Shown here: positions 17,142 through 27,340 of the stretch, piece after piece
Position numbering within the stretch: position 1 is the first letter of the stretch
Layout: every line of letters begins with the position of its first letter
From: Cellulomonas sp. Y8
Lineage (GTDB): Bacteria > Actinomycetota > Actinomycetes > Actinomycetales > Cellulomonadaceae
Length of the DNA: 64,000 nucleotides
Direction: 5' to 3'
NCBI RefSeq assembly: GCF_008033115.1
Contig: NZ_CP041203.1
Location: forward strand, 682,001 to 746,000
Notes under the pieces: generated by a model
What the model saw: only the letters and a program-made list of their open reading frames with translations
Database searches by the model: none
Told to the model about the DNA's origin: nothing
Translations under genes and position numbers: made by a program

Positions 17142-17894
17142 ATGCCCTTCATCGCGACGTCCGCCGACGGGGCGGAGCACGGCCCGACGAGCAGCCTCGA
17201 CGACGGGGCGGCCCCCGACGGCACCACGACGCTCTACCTGGTGCGGCACGGCCGCACGGAGTTCAACACCGCCCGGCTGCTGCAGGGCTGGTCGGACTCC
17301 CCGCTGACGGCGGACGGCCTGGCCGGCGTGCGCGCCACCGCGCGGGTGCTCGCGGACCGGAGCTTCGCCGCGGCGTACGCGAGCCCGGCGGGCCGCACCG
17401 TCGCGACGGCGCGCGAGCTGCTCACCGCGCACCCCGGCGTCGGGCTCACCACCGACCCCGGCCTCCGGGAGATGCACTTCGGCGACCTCGAGGCGCGGCC
17501 GGAGGCCGAGCTGCTGGCGCTCGGCGACCCGGTCGAGCTGTTCGGCGGCATCCTCACCGGCACCTACCCGGGCCTGCCCGGCGCCGAGCGCACGACCGCG
17601 TACCTGGAGCGGGTCGCCGACGCGTTCGGGCGCATCGAGCGCGAGCACGCGGGCGGCGGCGACGTGCTGGTGGTCAGCCACGGCGTGACGCTGCTGGCCT
17701 ACCTGGCGATGGCCGGCACCGTGCCGATGGACCCGCTGGCGAACGCGAGCGTGTCGACGGTCCGGATCGGGCCGGACGGCGAGCGGGAGGTGCGGACGTT
17801 CGGGTACGACCCCGCGGCGCAGGGCGCGCCGGGGCTGCCGGTGCCCGGCACCGAGCAGCCGGTGCGCTCCCCGGAGCGCCCGGACGCGGGCTGA
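17142..17894 (+). CDS. Histidine phosphatase family protein (phosphoglycerate-mutase-like)
   Basis: 250 residues. Catalytic LVRHGRTEFN (His ~34) and the second His in VLVVSHGVTLL are both present, with the acid-base Glu in GLREMHFGDLEA. Family members dephosphorylate small phosphometabolites or act as mutases; this one lacks extra domains so a phosphatase is more likely. ATG 17142 is chosen because TAGGAT (17129-17134) lies 7 bases upstream, placing the mRNA start at the ATG; an in-frame GTG at 17124 would lie inside the terminator hairpin. Confidence 0.88.
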   Translation: MPFIATSADGAEHGPTSSLDDGAAPDGTTTLYLVRHGRTEFNTARLLQGWSDSPLTADGLAGVRATARVLADRSFAAAYASPAGRTVATARELLTAHPGVGLTTDPGLREMHFGDLEARPEAELLALGDPVELFGGILTGTYPGLPGAERTTAYLERVADAFGRIEREHAGGGDVLVVSHGVTLLAYLAMAGTVPMDPLANASVSTVRIGPDGEREVRTFGYDPAAQGAPGLPVPGTEQPVRSPERPDAG

Positions 17895-17941
17895 CGCGCC
17901 ACCTCTGGCCCGTCGCGCCGCCGCCGAGCAGGATGGGCGCC

Positions 17942-19021
17942 ATGGACCTGCCCGTGATGCCGCCCGTGTCGCCGATGCTGGCCAAGGCCGTGCCGGAGAT
18001 CCCCGACCTCGGCCACACCGAGCCCAAGTGGGACGGGTTCCGCACCATCGTGTTCCGGGACGGCGACGAGGTGGTGCTCGGCAGCCGGAACGAGAAGCCG
18101 ATGACGCGGTACTTCCCGGAGCTGGTCGACTCGATCAGGGCGTCCACCCCGGAGCGGTGCGTGCTGGACGGCGAGATCGTGATCGTGTCCGGCGACCGGC
18201 TCGACTTCGACGCGCTCCAGCAGCGGATCCACCCCGCGGAGAGCCGAGTCCGGCTGCTGGCCGGCCAGACGCCCGCGTCGTTCGTGGCGTTCGACGTGCT
18301 CGCGCTCGGCGACGACGACCTGATGCGCACCCCGTTCGGCGACCGGCGCGCCCGCCTCGTCGACGCGCTCGGCGCCACGATCACCGGCGACGACCCCCGC
18401 GTGCACGTCACCCCGGCGACGGGCGACCTCGCGGTGGCGCAGCAGTGGTTCACGCAGTTCGAGGGGGCCGGGCTGGACGGCGTCGTCGCCAAGCCGCTCG
18501 ACGGCACCTACCAGCCCGACAAGCGGACGATGTCCAAGGTCAAGCACGCCCGCACCGCCGACTGCGTGGTCGCCGGGTTCCGCTGGCACAAGTCCGGCGA
18601 CGTGCTCGGCTCGCTGCTGCTCGGGCTGTGGACCGACGACGGCCGGCTGCAGCACGTCGGCGTCGCGGCGTCGTTCCCGATGGCCCGGCGCAAGGCGCTG
18701 GTCGAGGAGCTGGCGCCGCTGCGGGCCGACGACCTGTCCGAGCACCCGTGGGGCGACTGGGCGGACCAGTCGGCGCACGAGGGCAGGCGGATGCCCGGCG
18801 CGGTCAGCCGGTGGAACGCGACCAAGGACCTGTCGTTCGTGCCGCTGCGCCCGGAGCTCGTCGTCGAGGTCGGCTACGACCACATGGAGGGCGACCGGTT
18901 CCGGCACACCGCGCAGTTCAAGCGCTGGCGCCCGGACCGCGACCCCGCGACCTGCACCTACGCGCAGCTGGAGGAGCCGGTCGGCTTCCGGCTGTCGGAG
19001 ATCCTCGCGCCGCCCACATGA
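17942..19021 (+). CDS. ATP-dependent DNA ligase (LigC-like)
   Basis: 359 residues: nucleotidyltransferase domain followed by an OB-fold, no extra domains. The adenylated Lys is in EPKWDGFR (Lys29); further motifs are LDGEIVI, FVAFDVLAL, GLDGVVAKP and MSKVKHARTADCVV. This compact two-domain form matches mycobacterial LigC, which acts in repair pathways such as Ku-independent end joining or base-excision repair rather than replication. No Ku or LigD genes are seen nearby. CAGGAT lies 7 bases before ATG 17942, suggesting a leaderless message. Confidence 0.92.
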   Translation: MDLPVMPPVSPMLAKAVPEIPDLGHTEPKWDGFRTIVFRDGDEVVLGSRNEKPMTRYFPELVDSIRASTPERCVLDGEIVIVSGDRLDFDALQQRIHPAESRVRLLAGQTPASFVAFDVLALGDDDLMRTPFGDRRARLVDALGATITGDDPRVHVTPATGDLAVAQQWFTQFEGAGLDGVVAKPLDGTYQPDKRTMSKVKHARTADCVVAGFRWHKSGDVLGSLLLGLWTDDGRLQHVGVAASFPMARRKALVEELAPLRADDLSEHPWGDWADQSAHEGRRMPGAVSRWNATKDLSFVPLRPELVVEVGYDHMEGDRFRHTAQFKRWRPDRDPATCTYAQLEEPVGFRLSEILAPPT

Positions 19022-19119
19022 CCGGCGGCGGGCCCCGGCGCCCTCCGCGCGCGCTCCGCTCGACCCGCTCGTAGGGTCGGACGGGTCCGCCAGATCCGAC
19101 CGCGGAAGGACCCCGTGGA

Positions 19120-20493
19120 ATGAGCGCCTCCGTCCCCTCGCGCACGCCCGGCAAGCCGCACGACGTCGTCGTGATCGGGTCCGGCTTCGGCGGCCTGTTC
19201 GCCACCAAGGCGCTGGCCGACGCCCCCGTCCGGGTCACCGTGATCGACGGGACCGCGACGCACCTGTTCCAGCCGCTGCTCTACCAGGTCGCCACGGGGG
19301 TGCTGTCGGTGGGCGAGATCTCCCCCGCCACCCGCGACGTGCTCAGGAGCCAGCGGAACGCCCGGGCGCTCCTGGGCGTCGTCACCGACATCGACCTCGA
19401 CGAGCGGGTGGTCGTGTCGTCCTCGCCGCTCGGCGAGACCCGCACCCGGTACGACAGCCTCGTCGTCGCGGCCGGCTCGGGGCAGTCGTACTTCGGCAAC
19501 GACCAGTTCGCCGACTTCGCCCCGGGTCTCAAGAGCATCGACGACGCGCTGGAGATCCGCGGCCGCGTGTTCGGCGCGTTCGAGCTGGCGGAGCTCGCCA
19601 CCGACCCCGCCGAGCGCGCGCGGCTCACGACGTTCGTCGTCGTCGGCGCGGGCCCCACGGGCGTCGAGATGGCCGGGCAGCTCGCGGAGCTGGCCCACCG
19701 GTCGCTGCGCGGGTCGTTCCGCCGCCTCGACCCGACCCAGGCGCGCATCCTCCTCGTCGACCCGGTGCCGAAGGTGCTCCCCGGCAACCCGGAGGACCTG
19801 CAGGACGCCGCGGCGCGGGTGCTCGAGGGCCTGGGCGTCGAGCTGCTGATGGGGCACAAGGTCGTCGACGTCGACGACGAGTCCGTCACCGTCGAGGACG
19901 GCGACGGCAACCGCACCACCATCGAGGCGCAGACCAAGGTGTGGGCCGCCGGCGTGCAGGCCTCGCCGCTCGGGAAGCAGCTCGGCGAGAAGACCGGCGC
20001 CGAGGTCGACCGCGCCGGCCGGGTGCGGGTCGAGCCCAACGGCTCGCTGCCCGGGCACCCGGAGGTGTTCGTCGTCGGCGACATGGCCCTGCGCCCCGGG
20101 GTGCCGGGCGTCGCGCCCGCCGCCATGCAGACCGGGCGGTACGCCGCGCAGGAGATCGTCCGCCGTGTGCAGGGCGAGCCCAGCGCCGGGCCCTTCCGGT
20201 ACAAGGACAAGGGGTCGCTCGCGACGGTGTCCCGGTTCCAGGCCGTCGCGAAGATCGGGCCGGTCAAGACGGCCGGGTTCGGCGCCTGGCTGCTCTGGCT
20301 CGGCGTGCACCTGTTCTACCTGGTCGGGTTCAAGAACCGGATCACGACGCTGCTGCACTGGGCCGTGAGCTTCATCGGCCGCGGGCGGTCCGAGCGCACG
20401 GCCACCTGGCAGCAGGTGGTCGGCCGGGGCGCCCTGCGCACGCGGGGCGTCGACAAGCCCACGGTGCCGACCCGCCAGGTCCTGGACGACTGA
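19120..20493 (+). CDS. ndh: Type II NADH dehydrogenase (NDH-2)
   Basis: 457-residue flavoprotein. The FAD dinucleotide fold is VVVIGSGFGGLFA (residues ~16-28), the NADH fold VVVGAGPTGVEMAGQLAE, and FAD contact EVFVVGDMA. LFQPLLYQVATGVLSVGEI is diagnostic of NDH-2 (quinone site). The C-terminal amphipathic region with WLLWLGVHLFYLVGF anchors it to the inner membrane face. It oxidises NADH and reduces menaquinone without pumping protons. ATG 19120 has GGAAGGACC upstream. Confidence 0.92.
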   Translation: MSASVPSRTPGKPHDVVVIGSGFGGLFATKALADAPVRVTVIDGTATHLFQPLLYQVATGVLSVGEISPATRDVLRSQRNARALLGVVTDIDLDERVVVSSSPLGETRTRYDSLVVAAGSGQSYFGNDQFADFAPGLKSIDDALEIRGRVFGAFELAELATDPAERARLTTFVVVGAGPTGVEMAGQLAELAHRSLRGSFRRLDPTQARILLVDPVPKVLPGNPEDLQDAAARVLEGLGVELLMGHKVVDVDDESVTVEDGDGNRTTIEAQTKVWAAGVQASPLGKQLGEKTGAEVDRAGRVRVEPNGSLPGHPEVFVVGDMALRPGVPGVAPAAMQTGRYAAQEIVRRVQGEPSAGPFRYKDKGSLATVSRFQAVAKIGPVKTAGFGAWLLWLGVHLFYLVGFKNRITTLLHWAVSFIGRGRSERTATWQQVVGRGALRTRGVDKPTVPTRQVLDD

Positions 20494-20532
20494 GCCGCCG
20501 TCCACGCCGCTCACCGGCACGGCCCTGCCGGG

Positions 20533-21243
20533 TCAGGCGGGGCCGGCCGACGCGAGGCGCGCGAGCTCCCGCTCCAGCAGCGGGAGCAGCGCCGGATCGG
20601 TCAGCGAGCGGAAGTGCCCCGGCGTCTGCAGGCGGACGTTGCGAGCCCCCGGCAGCTCGCTGCCGGTCGGGATGTGCGGGTCGAAGCACGTCGCCACGGA
20701 CACGATGCGCCCGTGGTCGGCGCGCTGGGCGGCGAGCGCCGTGAGCACCTCGTCGTCGGGCAGGAAGGTCCGGATCGACCGCAGGGGAAGCAGCCGCGCG
20801 TAGGGCGACCCGGAGAACGGCGTGTTGATCGCGACCATGCCGAGGACCCGGTCGCCGACGTCGGTTCGGCCCATGACGCTCTTGCCGATCAGCCCGCCCT
20901 TGGAGTGCGCGACCACCACCACTCCGCGCAGGTCGGCGTCGAGCAGCTGGGCCGCGGCCAGGTCGGCCATGTCCGGGACGCTCCCCCGGTTCAGCCCGAA
21001 CGGCGCGACGACGTGCACCGGGTGCCCGCCCGCGAACAGCCCGCGCGCGAGCGGCTCGAGGAACCGCCAGGTCTCCCACACGCCGGGCAGCAGCAGGACC
21101 GGCGGGCGGCGGGCGGGCGCGGGCCGGGTGTACGAGTCCGGCGAGGTCCGGGACAGCAGCCCGCGCGCCTGCCGCCAGCCGGCGTAGGCGTAGTCCTGGC
21201 CCCACCAGACCGCGCGGCGGGCGGCCACCCCCGCGCTCAGCAC
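20533..21243 (-). CDS. Alpha/beta hydrolase (esterase/lipase-like)
   Basis: 236 residues. [20 protein letters not shown] marks the start of the fold with the oxyanion region, and [14 protein letters not shown] is the nucleophile elbow (G/A-x-S-x-G, Ser in AHSKG). GTG 21243 is chosen because it overlaps the stop of the preceding hydrolase gene (TGA 21239-21237), so the two are coupled. Substrate unknown; the Ser-containing elbow and long lid region resemble acyl-glycerol lipases. It is convergent with ndh. Confidence 0.85.
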   Translation of the reverse strand: MLSAGVAARRAVWWGQDYAYAGWRQARGLLSRTSPDSYTRPAPARRPPVLLLPGVWETWRFLEPLARGLFAGGHPVHVVAPFGLNRGSVPDMADLAAAQLLDADLRGVVVVAHSKGGLIGKSVMGRTDVGDRVLGMVAINTPFSGSPYARLLPLRSIRTFLPDDEVLTALAAQRADHGRIVSVATCFDPHIPTGSELPGARNVRLQTPGHFRSLTDPALLPLLERELARLASAGPA

Positions 21244-22076
21244 GGGCCCTCCCGCACCCAGCGGGCGAGCAGCGGCGCGTGGCTGGCCATCGCGACGTGC
21301 CCGGCGCGGGGCACCTCGCGGACGTCGGCGCGAGCCGCGAGCGCACCCAGCCGACGCGCCCACGCCCGCGAGGAGACCGGGTCGTGCTCGCCGCGCACCA
21401 CCAGAGCGGGGCCGGGCAGCCGGGACACGGCGGCGGCGGTGTCGTAGGCGAACATGTGCGGGAGCATCGCGGCGTACCAGGAGGGCCCGGTCCGCAGGTA
21501 GTCGCTGGCCACGACGGCGTTGATCCCCGGAGGCTCGTGCAGCCCGTCCTTCGCGAGCCGCAGCGCCTGGCGGAGCACCGACGGCGCCTCCGGGTCGACG
21601 ACGGCGCCGATGAGCACGACCCGCTCGACGACGTCGGGCGCCCGGAGCATCGCCTCGGCCACCACCTGGGCGCCCATCGAGTGCCCGACCAGCGTCGCGC
21701 GGTCGATCCCGCGGTGCCGGAGCACGGCGAGTACGACGTCCGCGAGGTCGCCCACCGTGGGCACCCGGGCCGGGCGCGGGCTGCGGCCGAACCCGGGGAG
21801 GTCCGGGACGAGGACCCGGCGGTCGGTGGCGAGCTCGCGGGTCAGGGCGCGGTAGTACCGCTCCGAGACGCCGATGCCGTGCACCAGCACCACCGCCGGG
21901 TCGTCCGGGCGCCCGACGTCCGTGACGACGACGCCCGCCGCCGGGTCGAGCCCGCGCGGCTGCGCGCCGCCGAGGGCCCGGGCGAGCAGCCGCCCCGGCT
22001 GCCGGCCGCCGGAGCGCCCGTCGAGGCGGTCGCCGGCGCGGTCGTCCGCCGGGGTGTCGGAGGGCGTGGACAGCAC
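21237..22076 (-). CDS. Alpha/beta fold hydrolase
   Basis: 279 residues. [21 protein letters not shown] has the HG oxyanion motif, [13 protein letters not shown] the nucleophile elbow (Ser in GHSMG), VVRGEHDPV the acid, and [12 protein letters not shown] the catalytic His. GTG 22076 has GAGGAG about 9 bases upstream. It overlaps the next hydrolase gene, forming a two-hydrolase unit divergent from the YyaL-like gene 120 bases away. The physiological substrate cannot be deduced. Confidence 0.87.
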   Translation of the reverse strand: MLSTPSDTPADDRAGDRLDGRSGGRQPGRLLARALGGAQPRGLDPAAGVVVTDVGRPDDPAVVLVHGIGVSERYYRALTRELATDRRVLVPDLPGFGRSPRPARVPTVGDLADVVLAVLRHRGIDRATLVGHSMGAQVVAEAMLRAPDVVERVVLIGAVVDPEAPSVLRQALRLAKDGLHEPPGINAVVASDYLRTGPSWYAAMLPHMFAYDTAAAVSRLPGPALVVRGEHDPVSSRAWARRLGALAARADVREVPRAGHVAMASHAPLLARWVREGPC

Positions 22077-22196
22077 GGACGGGCTCCTCGGGGTCGAGCG
22101 GGCGGGATCCGTACTCTGGCGGACTCCGCGGCGCCGGGCCACCCGGGGCACCCGCGCGGGGTGCGGGCCCCGCGGCGCCGGGCGAGAGTGGGACGC

Positions 22197-24371
22197 ATGC
22201 CGAACCGCCTCGCCCGCAGCACCAGCCCGTACCTGCGCCAGCACGCCGGGAACCCGGTGGACTGGTACGAGTGGGGCGAGGAGGCGTTCGCCGAGGCCCG
22301 CCGCCGGGACGTGCCGCTGCTCGTGTCGATCGGCTACGCCGCGTGCCACTGGTGCCACGTCATGGCGCACGAGTCCTTCGAGGACGAGGCGGTCGCCGCG
22401 GTGATGAACAGCCGGTTCGTCAACGTGAAGGTCGACCGCGAGGAGCGCCCCGACCTCGACGCCGCCTACATGGCGGCGACCCCCAGGCGATGACCGGGCA
22501 GGGCGGCTGGCCGATGACGGTGTTCGCGACGCCGGAGGGCGACCCGTTCTTCTGCGGCACGTACTTCCCGCCGGTCCCCGTGGCCGGGCGGCCGGCGTTC
22601 GGGCAGGTGCTCGAGGCGCTGTCCCGGGCGTGGCGGGAGCGGCGGGACGAGGTCCGGGGCGGGGCCGCCGAGCTGCTGGCGCACCTGGGCGGCGGGGCCG
22701 CGGCGAGCGCGGGCACCGCGGGCGGGGCCGCGGCGGACGGGGCGGCCCCGGCCGAGGGCGCTGCTGCCGACGGCGCCGACGCGGCGACCGGCGCGCGGGG
22801 CGGGCGACGCCGACGACGACGACGGCACCGCCGCCCTCGACCTCGACGCCGTCGCCCGGGTCTCCGACCTCGCGGTGGAGGCGCTCGCGGCGTCGTACGA
22901 CGCCGAGCACGGCGGGTTCGGCGGCGCCCCGAAGTTCCCGCCGTCGACGACCCTGGAGTGGCTGCTCCGCCGGCACGCCCGCACCGGCGACGCCCGCGCG
23001 CTCGCGCTGGCGACCGGCACCCTGGAGGCGATGGCCCGCGGCGGCATGGCCGACCAGGTCGGTGGCGGGTTCGCCCGGTACGCGGTGGACGCGACGTGGA
23101 CAGTGCCGCACTTCGAGAAGATGCTCGAGGACAACGCGATGCTGCTCCGGGTCGCCGTGCACTGGTGGCGCAGCACCGGGTCGGACCTGGCCCGGCACGT
23201 GGTCGAGGGCACCGCGGACTGGCTGCTGCGCGACCTGCGGACGCCCGAGGGCGCGTTCGCCTCCTCGCTCGACGCGGACACCGACGGCGTCGAGGGCGCG
23301 ACCTACGTGTGGACCCGGGCGACGCTCGACGAGGCGCTCGGCGCCGAGGACGGTGCGTGGGCGGCGGAGCTGTTCGGCGTCACGGAGGCCGGCACGTTCG
23401 AGGCGGGCACCTCCGTGCTGCAGCTGCGCGCGGACCCCGCTCCCGAGGACGAGGTGCGGTTCGCGCGGGTGCGCCGGGCGCTGCTGCGCGCCCGGTCCGC
23501 CCGGCCGCAGCCCGCGCGGGACGACAAGGTGGTCGCGGCGTGGAACGGGCTGGCGGTCGCCGCGCTCGCCGAGGCGGGCGCCGCCCTGGAGCGCCGCGAG
23601 TGGGTCGCGGCGGCGGGGGACGCGGCGGAGCTGCTCGACACCGTGCACACGCTCCAGGGCGGGGACGGGCTGGTGCGGCTGGCGCGCACGTCGCGGGACG
23701 GCGCGGTGGGGACGGCGCCCGGGGTGCTCACCGACTACGCCGCGGTGGCCGAGGGGTTCGGAGTGCTCGGCGGCGTGACCGGGGACCCGCGGTGGGCGGC
23801 ACGGGCGTCGGCCCTGCTGGACACGGTGCTCGCGCGGTTCCGTGCCCCGGGGCACGGGTTCCGGGACACCGCCGACGACCAGACCGACCCGGTCGTCGCG
23901 CGGCTCTCCACCCGGCCGGACGTCGCGGACGGGCCCTCGGCCGCGGGGCAGTCGGCCGCGGCGGGCGCTCTGCTCGCCCGCGCGGCGCTGACCGGCTCGG
24001 CGACCGACCGGCGCGCCGCGGAGCTCGCGCTCGCCGGGCCGCTGTCGATCGCGCACCGGCACCCGCGCGCGGTGGCCTGGGCGCTGGCGACCGCCGAGGC
24101 GGTGCTGGACGGGCCGCGGGAGGTCGCGGTGCTCGGCCGGGCGGACGACCCCGGCCGGGTGGCGCTGGTGCGCGCGGCGCTGCGTTCCCCCGCACCCGGC
24201 CTTGTCCTCGCGCAGGGCGACCCCGACGAGGTGGCCGCCGACCCCGCGGCGGTGGGCCTGCTGCGTGACCGCCCGCTGGTGGGCGACCGCGCGGCGGCGT
24301 ACGTGTGCCGCGGGTTCGTCTGCGACCGCCCGACGACCGACCCGGGCGCCCTGCGCGCGTCGCTCGCCTAG
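22197..24371 (+). pseudogene. Thioredoxin-domain YyaL/SSP411-like protein, two frameshifts
   Basis: Three successive frames encode one ~700-residue protein. Frame 1 (22197 to ~22486): [21 protein letters not shown] and the CHWC redox motif ([16 protein letters not shown]). Frame 2 (~22487 to ~22800): [14 protein letters not shown] and FCGTYFPP. Frame 3 (to 24371): GGFGGAPKFPP, PHFEKMLEDNA and a six-hairpin-like C-terminal region. Removing two C from the C5 run at 22480-22484 gives the family-typical [10 protein letters not shown] junction. Removing one G near 22798-22804 restores the second junction. Two lesions in short homopolymers suggest sequence errors. The family has a thioredoxin-like domain fused to a glycosidase-like barrel; its function is unsettled. 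Confidence 0.85.
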
Positions 24372-24380
24372 GGGCTCTCT

Positions 24381-24446
24381 CGCCGAGATGGCGACTCTCG
24401 GCTGTGCGCGACCCCCGCACCACAGCCGAGAGTTGCCCTCTCGGCG
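24381..24446. repeat. Large inverted repeat between YyaL-like gene and smpB (possible bidirectional terminator)
   Basis: Arms of 26 bases (24381-24406 and 24421-24446) are complementary at 24 positions and separated by a 14-base loop; the inner 13 bp (ACTCTCGGCTGTG/CACAGCCGAGAGT) are perfect. It lies between convergent genes, as expected of a shared terminator, but it is much longer than needed and resembles a palindromic intergenic repeat. Confidence 0.75.
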
Positions 24447-24485
24447 GATCCGCGACGCGGGCGCAGGGTCGCGGCGCGGCGCGGG

Positions 24486-24956
24486 TCAGCGGTCGCGCTT
24501 CTCCCGCATGGCGCGGACCGCCTCGAGGTTGTCCTGGCGCTCGCGCAGGGCCTGGCGCTTGTCGTACTCGCGCTTGCCTCGCGCCAGGGCGATCTCGACC
24601 TTCGCGCGGCCGTCGAGGAAGTACAGGGACAGCGGGATGATCGTCTGGCCCTTCTCGCGGGTCTTCGCCTCGAGCCGGTCGATCTCCTCGCGGTGCAGCA
24701 GCAGCTTGCGCTTGCGCCGCGGCGCGTGGTTGGTCCACGTCCCCTGCGAGTACTCGGGGATGTGCACGCCCTCGAGCCAGGCCTCGCCGCCGTCGACGGA
24801 GCACCAGCCGTCGACCAGCGACGCGCGGCCGGCGCGCAGCGCCTTCACCTCGGTGCCGCTCAGCACGACGCCGGCCTCGAACACGTCCTCGATGAGGTAG
24901 TCGTGGCGCGCCTTGCGGTTGGACGCGACGAGCGACCGACCGCTCTGCTTGGCCAT
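24486..24956 (-). CDS. smpB: SsrA-binding protein SmpB
   Basis: 156 residues, normal length. [20 protein letters not shown] and [14 protein letters not shown] are the conserved OB-fold segments that bind the tmRNA tRNA-like domain. The basic C-terminal tail (from [15 protein letters not shown]) is the part that forms a helix in the ribosomal mRNA channel. It works with ssrA at 13.2-13.6 kb. ATG 24956 has AGGAG upstream. It is the last gene of the prfB-ftsE-ftsX-hydrolase-smpB group, an order conserved in actinobacteria. Confidence 0.96.
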   Translation of the reverse strand: MAKQSGRSLVASNRKARHDYLIEDVFEAGVVLSGTEVKALRAGRASLVDGWCSVDGGEAWLEGVHIPEYSQGTWTNHAPRRKRKLLLHREEIDRLEAKTREKGQTIIPLSLYFLDGRAKVEIALARGKREYDKRQALRERQDNLEAVRAMREKRDR

Positions 24957-25063
24957 GACTCTCCTCCTGGGGTCGTGCACGGGGGTCGTGCGGGTGCCCC
25001 GACGGGACCGGGGGGCGACGCAGCAGCCTAACCGGCCCCGCCCCGCGCGTCGCCCGGATTCCG

Positions 25064-26409
25064 CTACAGGCCGAGCAGCGGCCGCGGGTTCTGCGTCGCG
25101 CCGTTGACGTAGACCTCGAAGTGCAGGTGGCAGGCCGCCGACGTCCCGGTGTTGCCCGAGTAGCCGAGCAGCTGGCCCTGGGACACGTGCTGCCCGCCGC
25201 CGACCACGAAGCTCGTCATGTGGTTGTACGACGTCATCAGCGAGCTGCCGTTGTACAGGCCGTGGTCGACCATCACCTGGTTGCCGAACCCGTTGCGCCA
25301 GCGCGCCCACTGCACGGTGCCCTCGCGGGCCGCGTAGATCGGGGTGCCGCAGTAGGTGCGCAGGTCGATGCCCGCGTGCAGCCGGTAGTACCCGAGGATG
25401 GGGTGCAGCCGCATGCCGTACTCGCTGGTGACGTGGATCGGGTTGATCGACGTCGGGTTGCCGAACACCGCGCCGGAGACGGGCCGGCGGCGGGCGCGGG
25501 CTGCCCCGCCGCCGCGGCGGCCGCGGCGGCGCGGGCCCGCTGCTCGTTCGCGACCTTGGTCAGCTCCGACTCGATCGACTTCTTCTCCGCGTCGATGGAC
25601 GCGACCTCGGCCTCGGCGGCCGCCTTCTGCGAGGCCAGGGCCTGCTGCTTGGCGGTCTGCTCCGCGATCAGCCGCTCGACCTCGGCCTGGCGGTCGGCGG
25701 CCTCCTGGCGCGCCTGCTCCGCCTCGGCGACCTTGGCGTCGGCCTCGGCCTTGAGCTCGGTGATCCGCTCGCGCACGGCCGTGAGCCGCGCCTGGCTGTT
25801 CTTGTTGGCGGCCTCGATGTCGGAGAGCTCGTCGAGCACCTGGTTCTGGGTGCGCTGCGCGGCGGAGGCGAGCCCGTACTGCTCGGTGAACTCCTCGACG
25901 GTCTGCGCGCCGACCATGATGCTGAGGCCGGACAGGCTCGGGCCGCCCTGGTACGCCTGGCGCGCCATCTGGCGCATCTGGCTGCGGATCTCGTCGGAGC
26001 GCTGGGTGTCCGTGGCGATCGTCGAGCTGATCGACGTCTCCTGGTCCTCGGCGTCCTGCAGCCGCGCGGCGATGAGCTCCGCCTCGCGCTCGTAGCCGGC
26101 CAGCGCCGCCTGCGCCGCGGTGAGCGCGGCCTGCGCCGGGGCGAGCTGCTGCTGGACCGCGAGCAGGTCCTGCGCGGTCTGCTGGTACTGCGTGCTGAGC
26201 CCCTCCAGCGCCGCCTCGGCGTCGGCCCGCTGCTGCTCGTTCTGCTGCTGCTGGCGCTGGAGCGCGGCCTGCCGGTCGTCGAGGTCGTCGCCGACCGCGG
26301 ACCCGGCCGCGGTCAGCCCGAGCAGCACCGCGAGCGCGCCGGCGAGCGACGCCGCGACGGCGCGGGTGCCGCGCGCGCGGCGGGGGGTGCGGGTGCGCAT
26401 GCTCGCCAT
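25064..26409 (-). CDS. M23 family murein hydrolase/activator with coiled coil (frame break near the linker)
   Basis: EnvC/RipC-like secreted protein: signal peptide ([19 protein letters not shown]), ~230 residues of coiled coil rich in Gln, Ala and Glu, then a LytM domain with zinc motifs HAGIDLR and HLHFEVY, so catalytic ligands are intact. The two parts are in different frames; adding one base in the run at 25482-25484 gives a smooth [13 protein letters not shown] junction and a ~448-residue protein. It starts at ATG 26409, one base after the ftsX stop, with GAAGGT upstream. Position and coiled coil suggest that FtsX recruits or activates it to split septal peptidoglycan. The break is probably a sequence error. 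Confidence 0.85.
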
Positions 26410-26410
26410 C

Positions 26411-27328
26411 TCAGACCTTCGTGTAGCGGCTCAGGGTGACCAGGGACGAGATCGCGGCGAGCAGGATCGCGGCCGCCACCAGGAACGGCGCCACCTGCCA
26501 CACCTCGTTGATGGTGACGTACGGGATCCACGCGACCTGGCCGCCCAGCCAGTCGGTCACGAGGTACCGCACGCCGGCCCACAGCCCGGCGACGGACAGC
26601 GCCGCGCCGATCGTGGCGGCGATCGCGCCCTCGAGCATGAACGGCAGCTGGATGAACAGGTTGGACGCGCCGACCATGCGCATGATCCCGGTCTCGCGCC
26701 GGCGGCTGAGCGCGGACAGCCGGATCGTCGTCGTGATGAGCAGCACGGCGGCGAGCAGCATCACCCCTGCGAGGCCGAGCGACAGCAGGGTCGCGGAGTT
26801 CAGCACCCGGAAGAGCGTGTTGTAGAGCTCGCGCTGGTCCTGCACGGTCTCGACGCCCTGCCGCCCCTGCAGCACGTCGGCGACGACCTCGAACTTCTCC
26901 GGGTCGGTGAGCTTGATCCGCAGCGACTCGTTCATGTCGTCGACGGTCATCACCTGGGCCCAGTACTGGCCCTCGAACTGGCGCTGGAACGTCTCGAACG
27001 CCTGCTCCTTGGACTCCGCCGTGACGCTCTCGATGTACGGGGACACGTCCGGCGCGTCGAGCGCGTCGAGGATCGCCTGCTTCTGGTCGTCGGTGACCTC
27101 GCCGCCGGCACAGGTGGGCTCCGAGGAGGTCCCGGCCGGGCAGAGGTACACCGCGACCTCGACCTTGCCGTAGAAGTCGTCCTGCATCTTGCCGATCTGC
27201 ATCTGCAGCAGCGCGGCGGCGCCCACGAAGGTCAGCGACACGAAGGTGACCAGGACGACCGAGATGGTCATGGAGAGGTTCCGGCGCAGGCCGATGCCGA
27301 TCTCCGAGAGGATGAACTGCAGTCGCAC
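26411..27328 (-). CDS. ftsX: Cell division ABC transporter permease FtsX
   Basis: 305 residues with the FtsX layout: cytoplasmic N-terminus (LQFILSEIGIGLRRNLSMTIS), first membrane segment (SVVLVTFVSLTFVGAAALL), a large extracellular domain (~residues 45-165, including two Cys in LCPAGTSSEPTCAGG), then three membrane segments. RRRETGIMRMVGAS is the conserved cytoplasmic loop contacting FtsE. It transmits ATP hydrolysis across the membrane to activate a peptidoglycan hydrolase, plausibly the M23 protein that follows. Confidence 0.95.
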   Translation of the reverse strand: MRLQFILSEIGIGLRRNLSMTISVVLVTFVSLTFVGAAALLQMQIGKMQDDFYGKVEVAVYLCPAGTSSEPTCAGGEVTDDQKQAILDALDAPDVSPYIESVTAESKEQAFETFQRQFEGQYWAQVMTVDDMNESLRIKLTDPEKFEVVADVLQGRQGVETVQDQRELYNTLFRVLNSATLLSLGLAGVMLLAAVLLITTTIRLSALSRRRETGIMRMVGASNLFIQLPFMLEGAIAATIGAALSVAGLWAGVRYLVTDWLGGQVAWIPYVTINEVWQVAPFLVAAAILLAAISSLVTLSRYTKV

Positions 27329-27340
27329 GTCGATCCCCCC

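Noticed and set aside
25020..25062. SigR promoter for smpB (GGAAT ... GTT on the minus strand)
   Set aside because: The spacer is about 25 bases, far from the required 18-19; a TAGGCT vegetative -10 is more credible.
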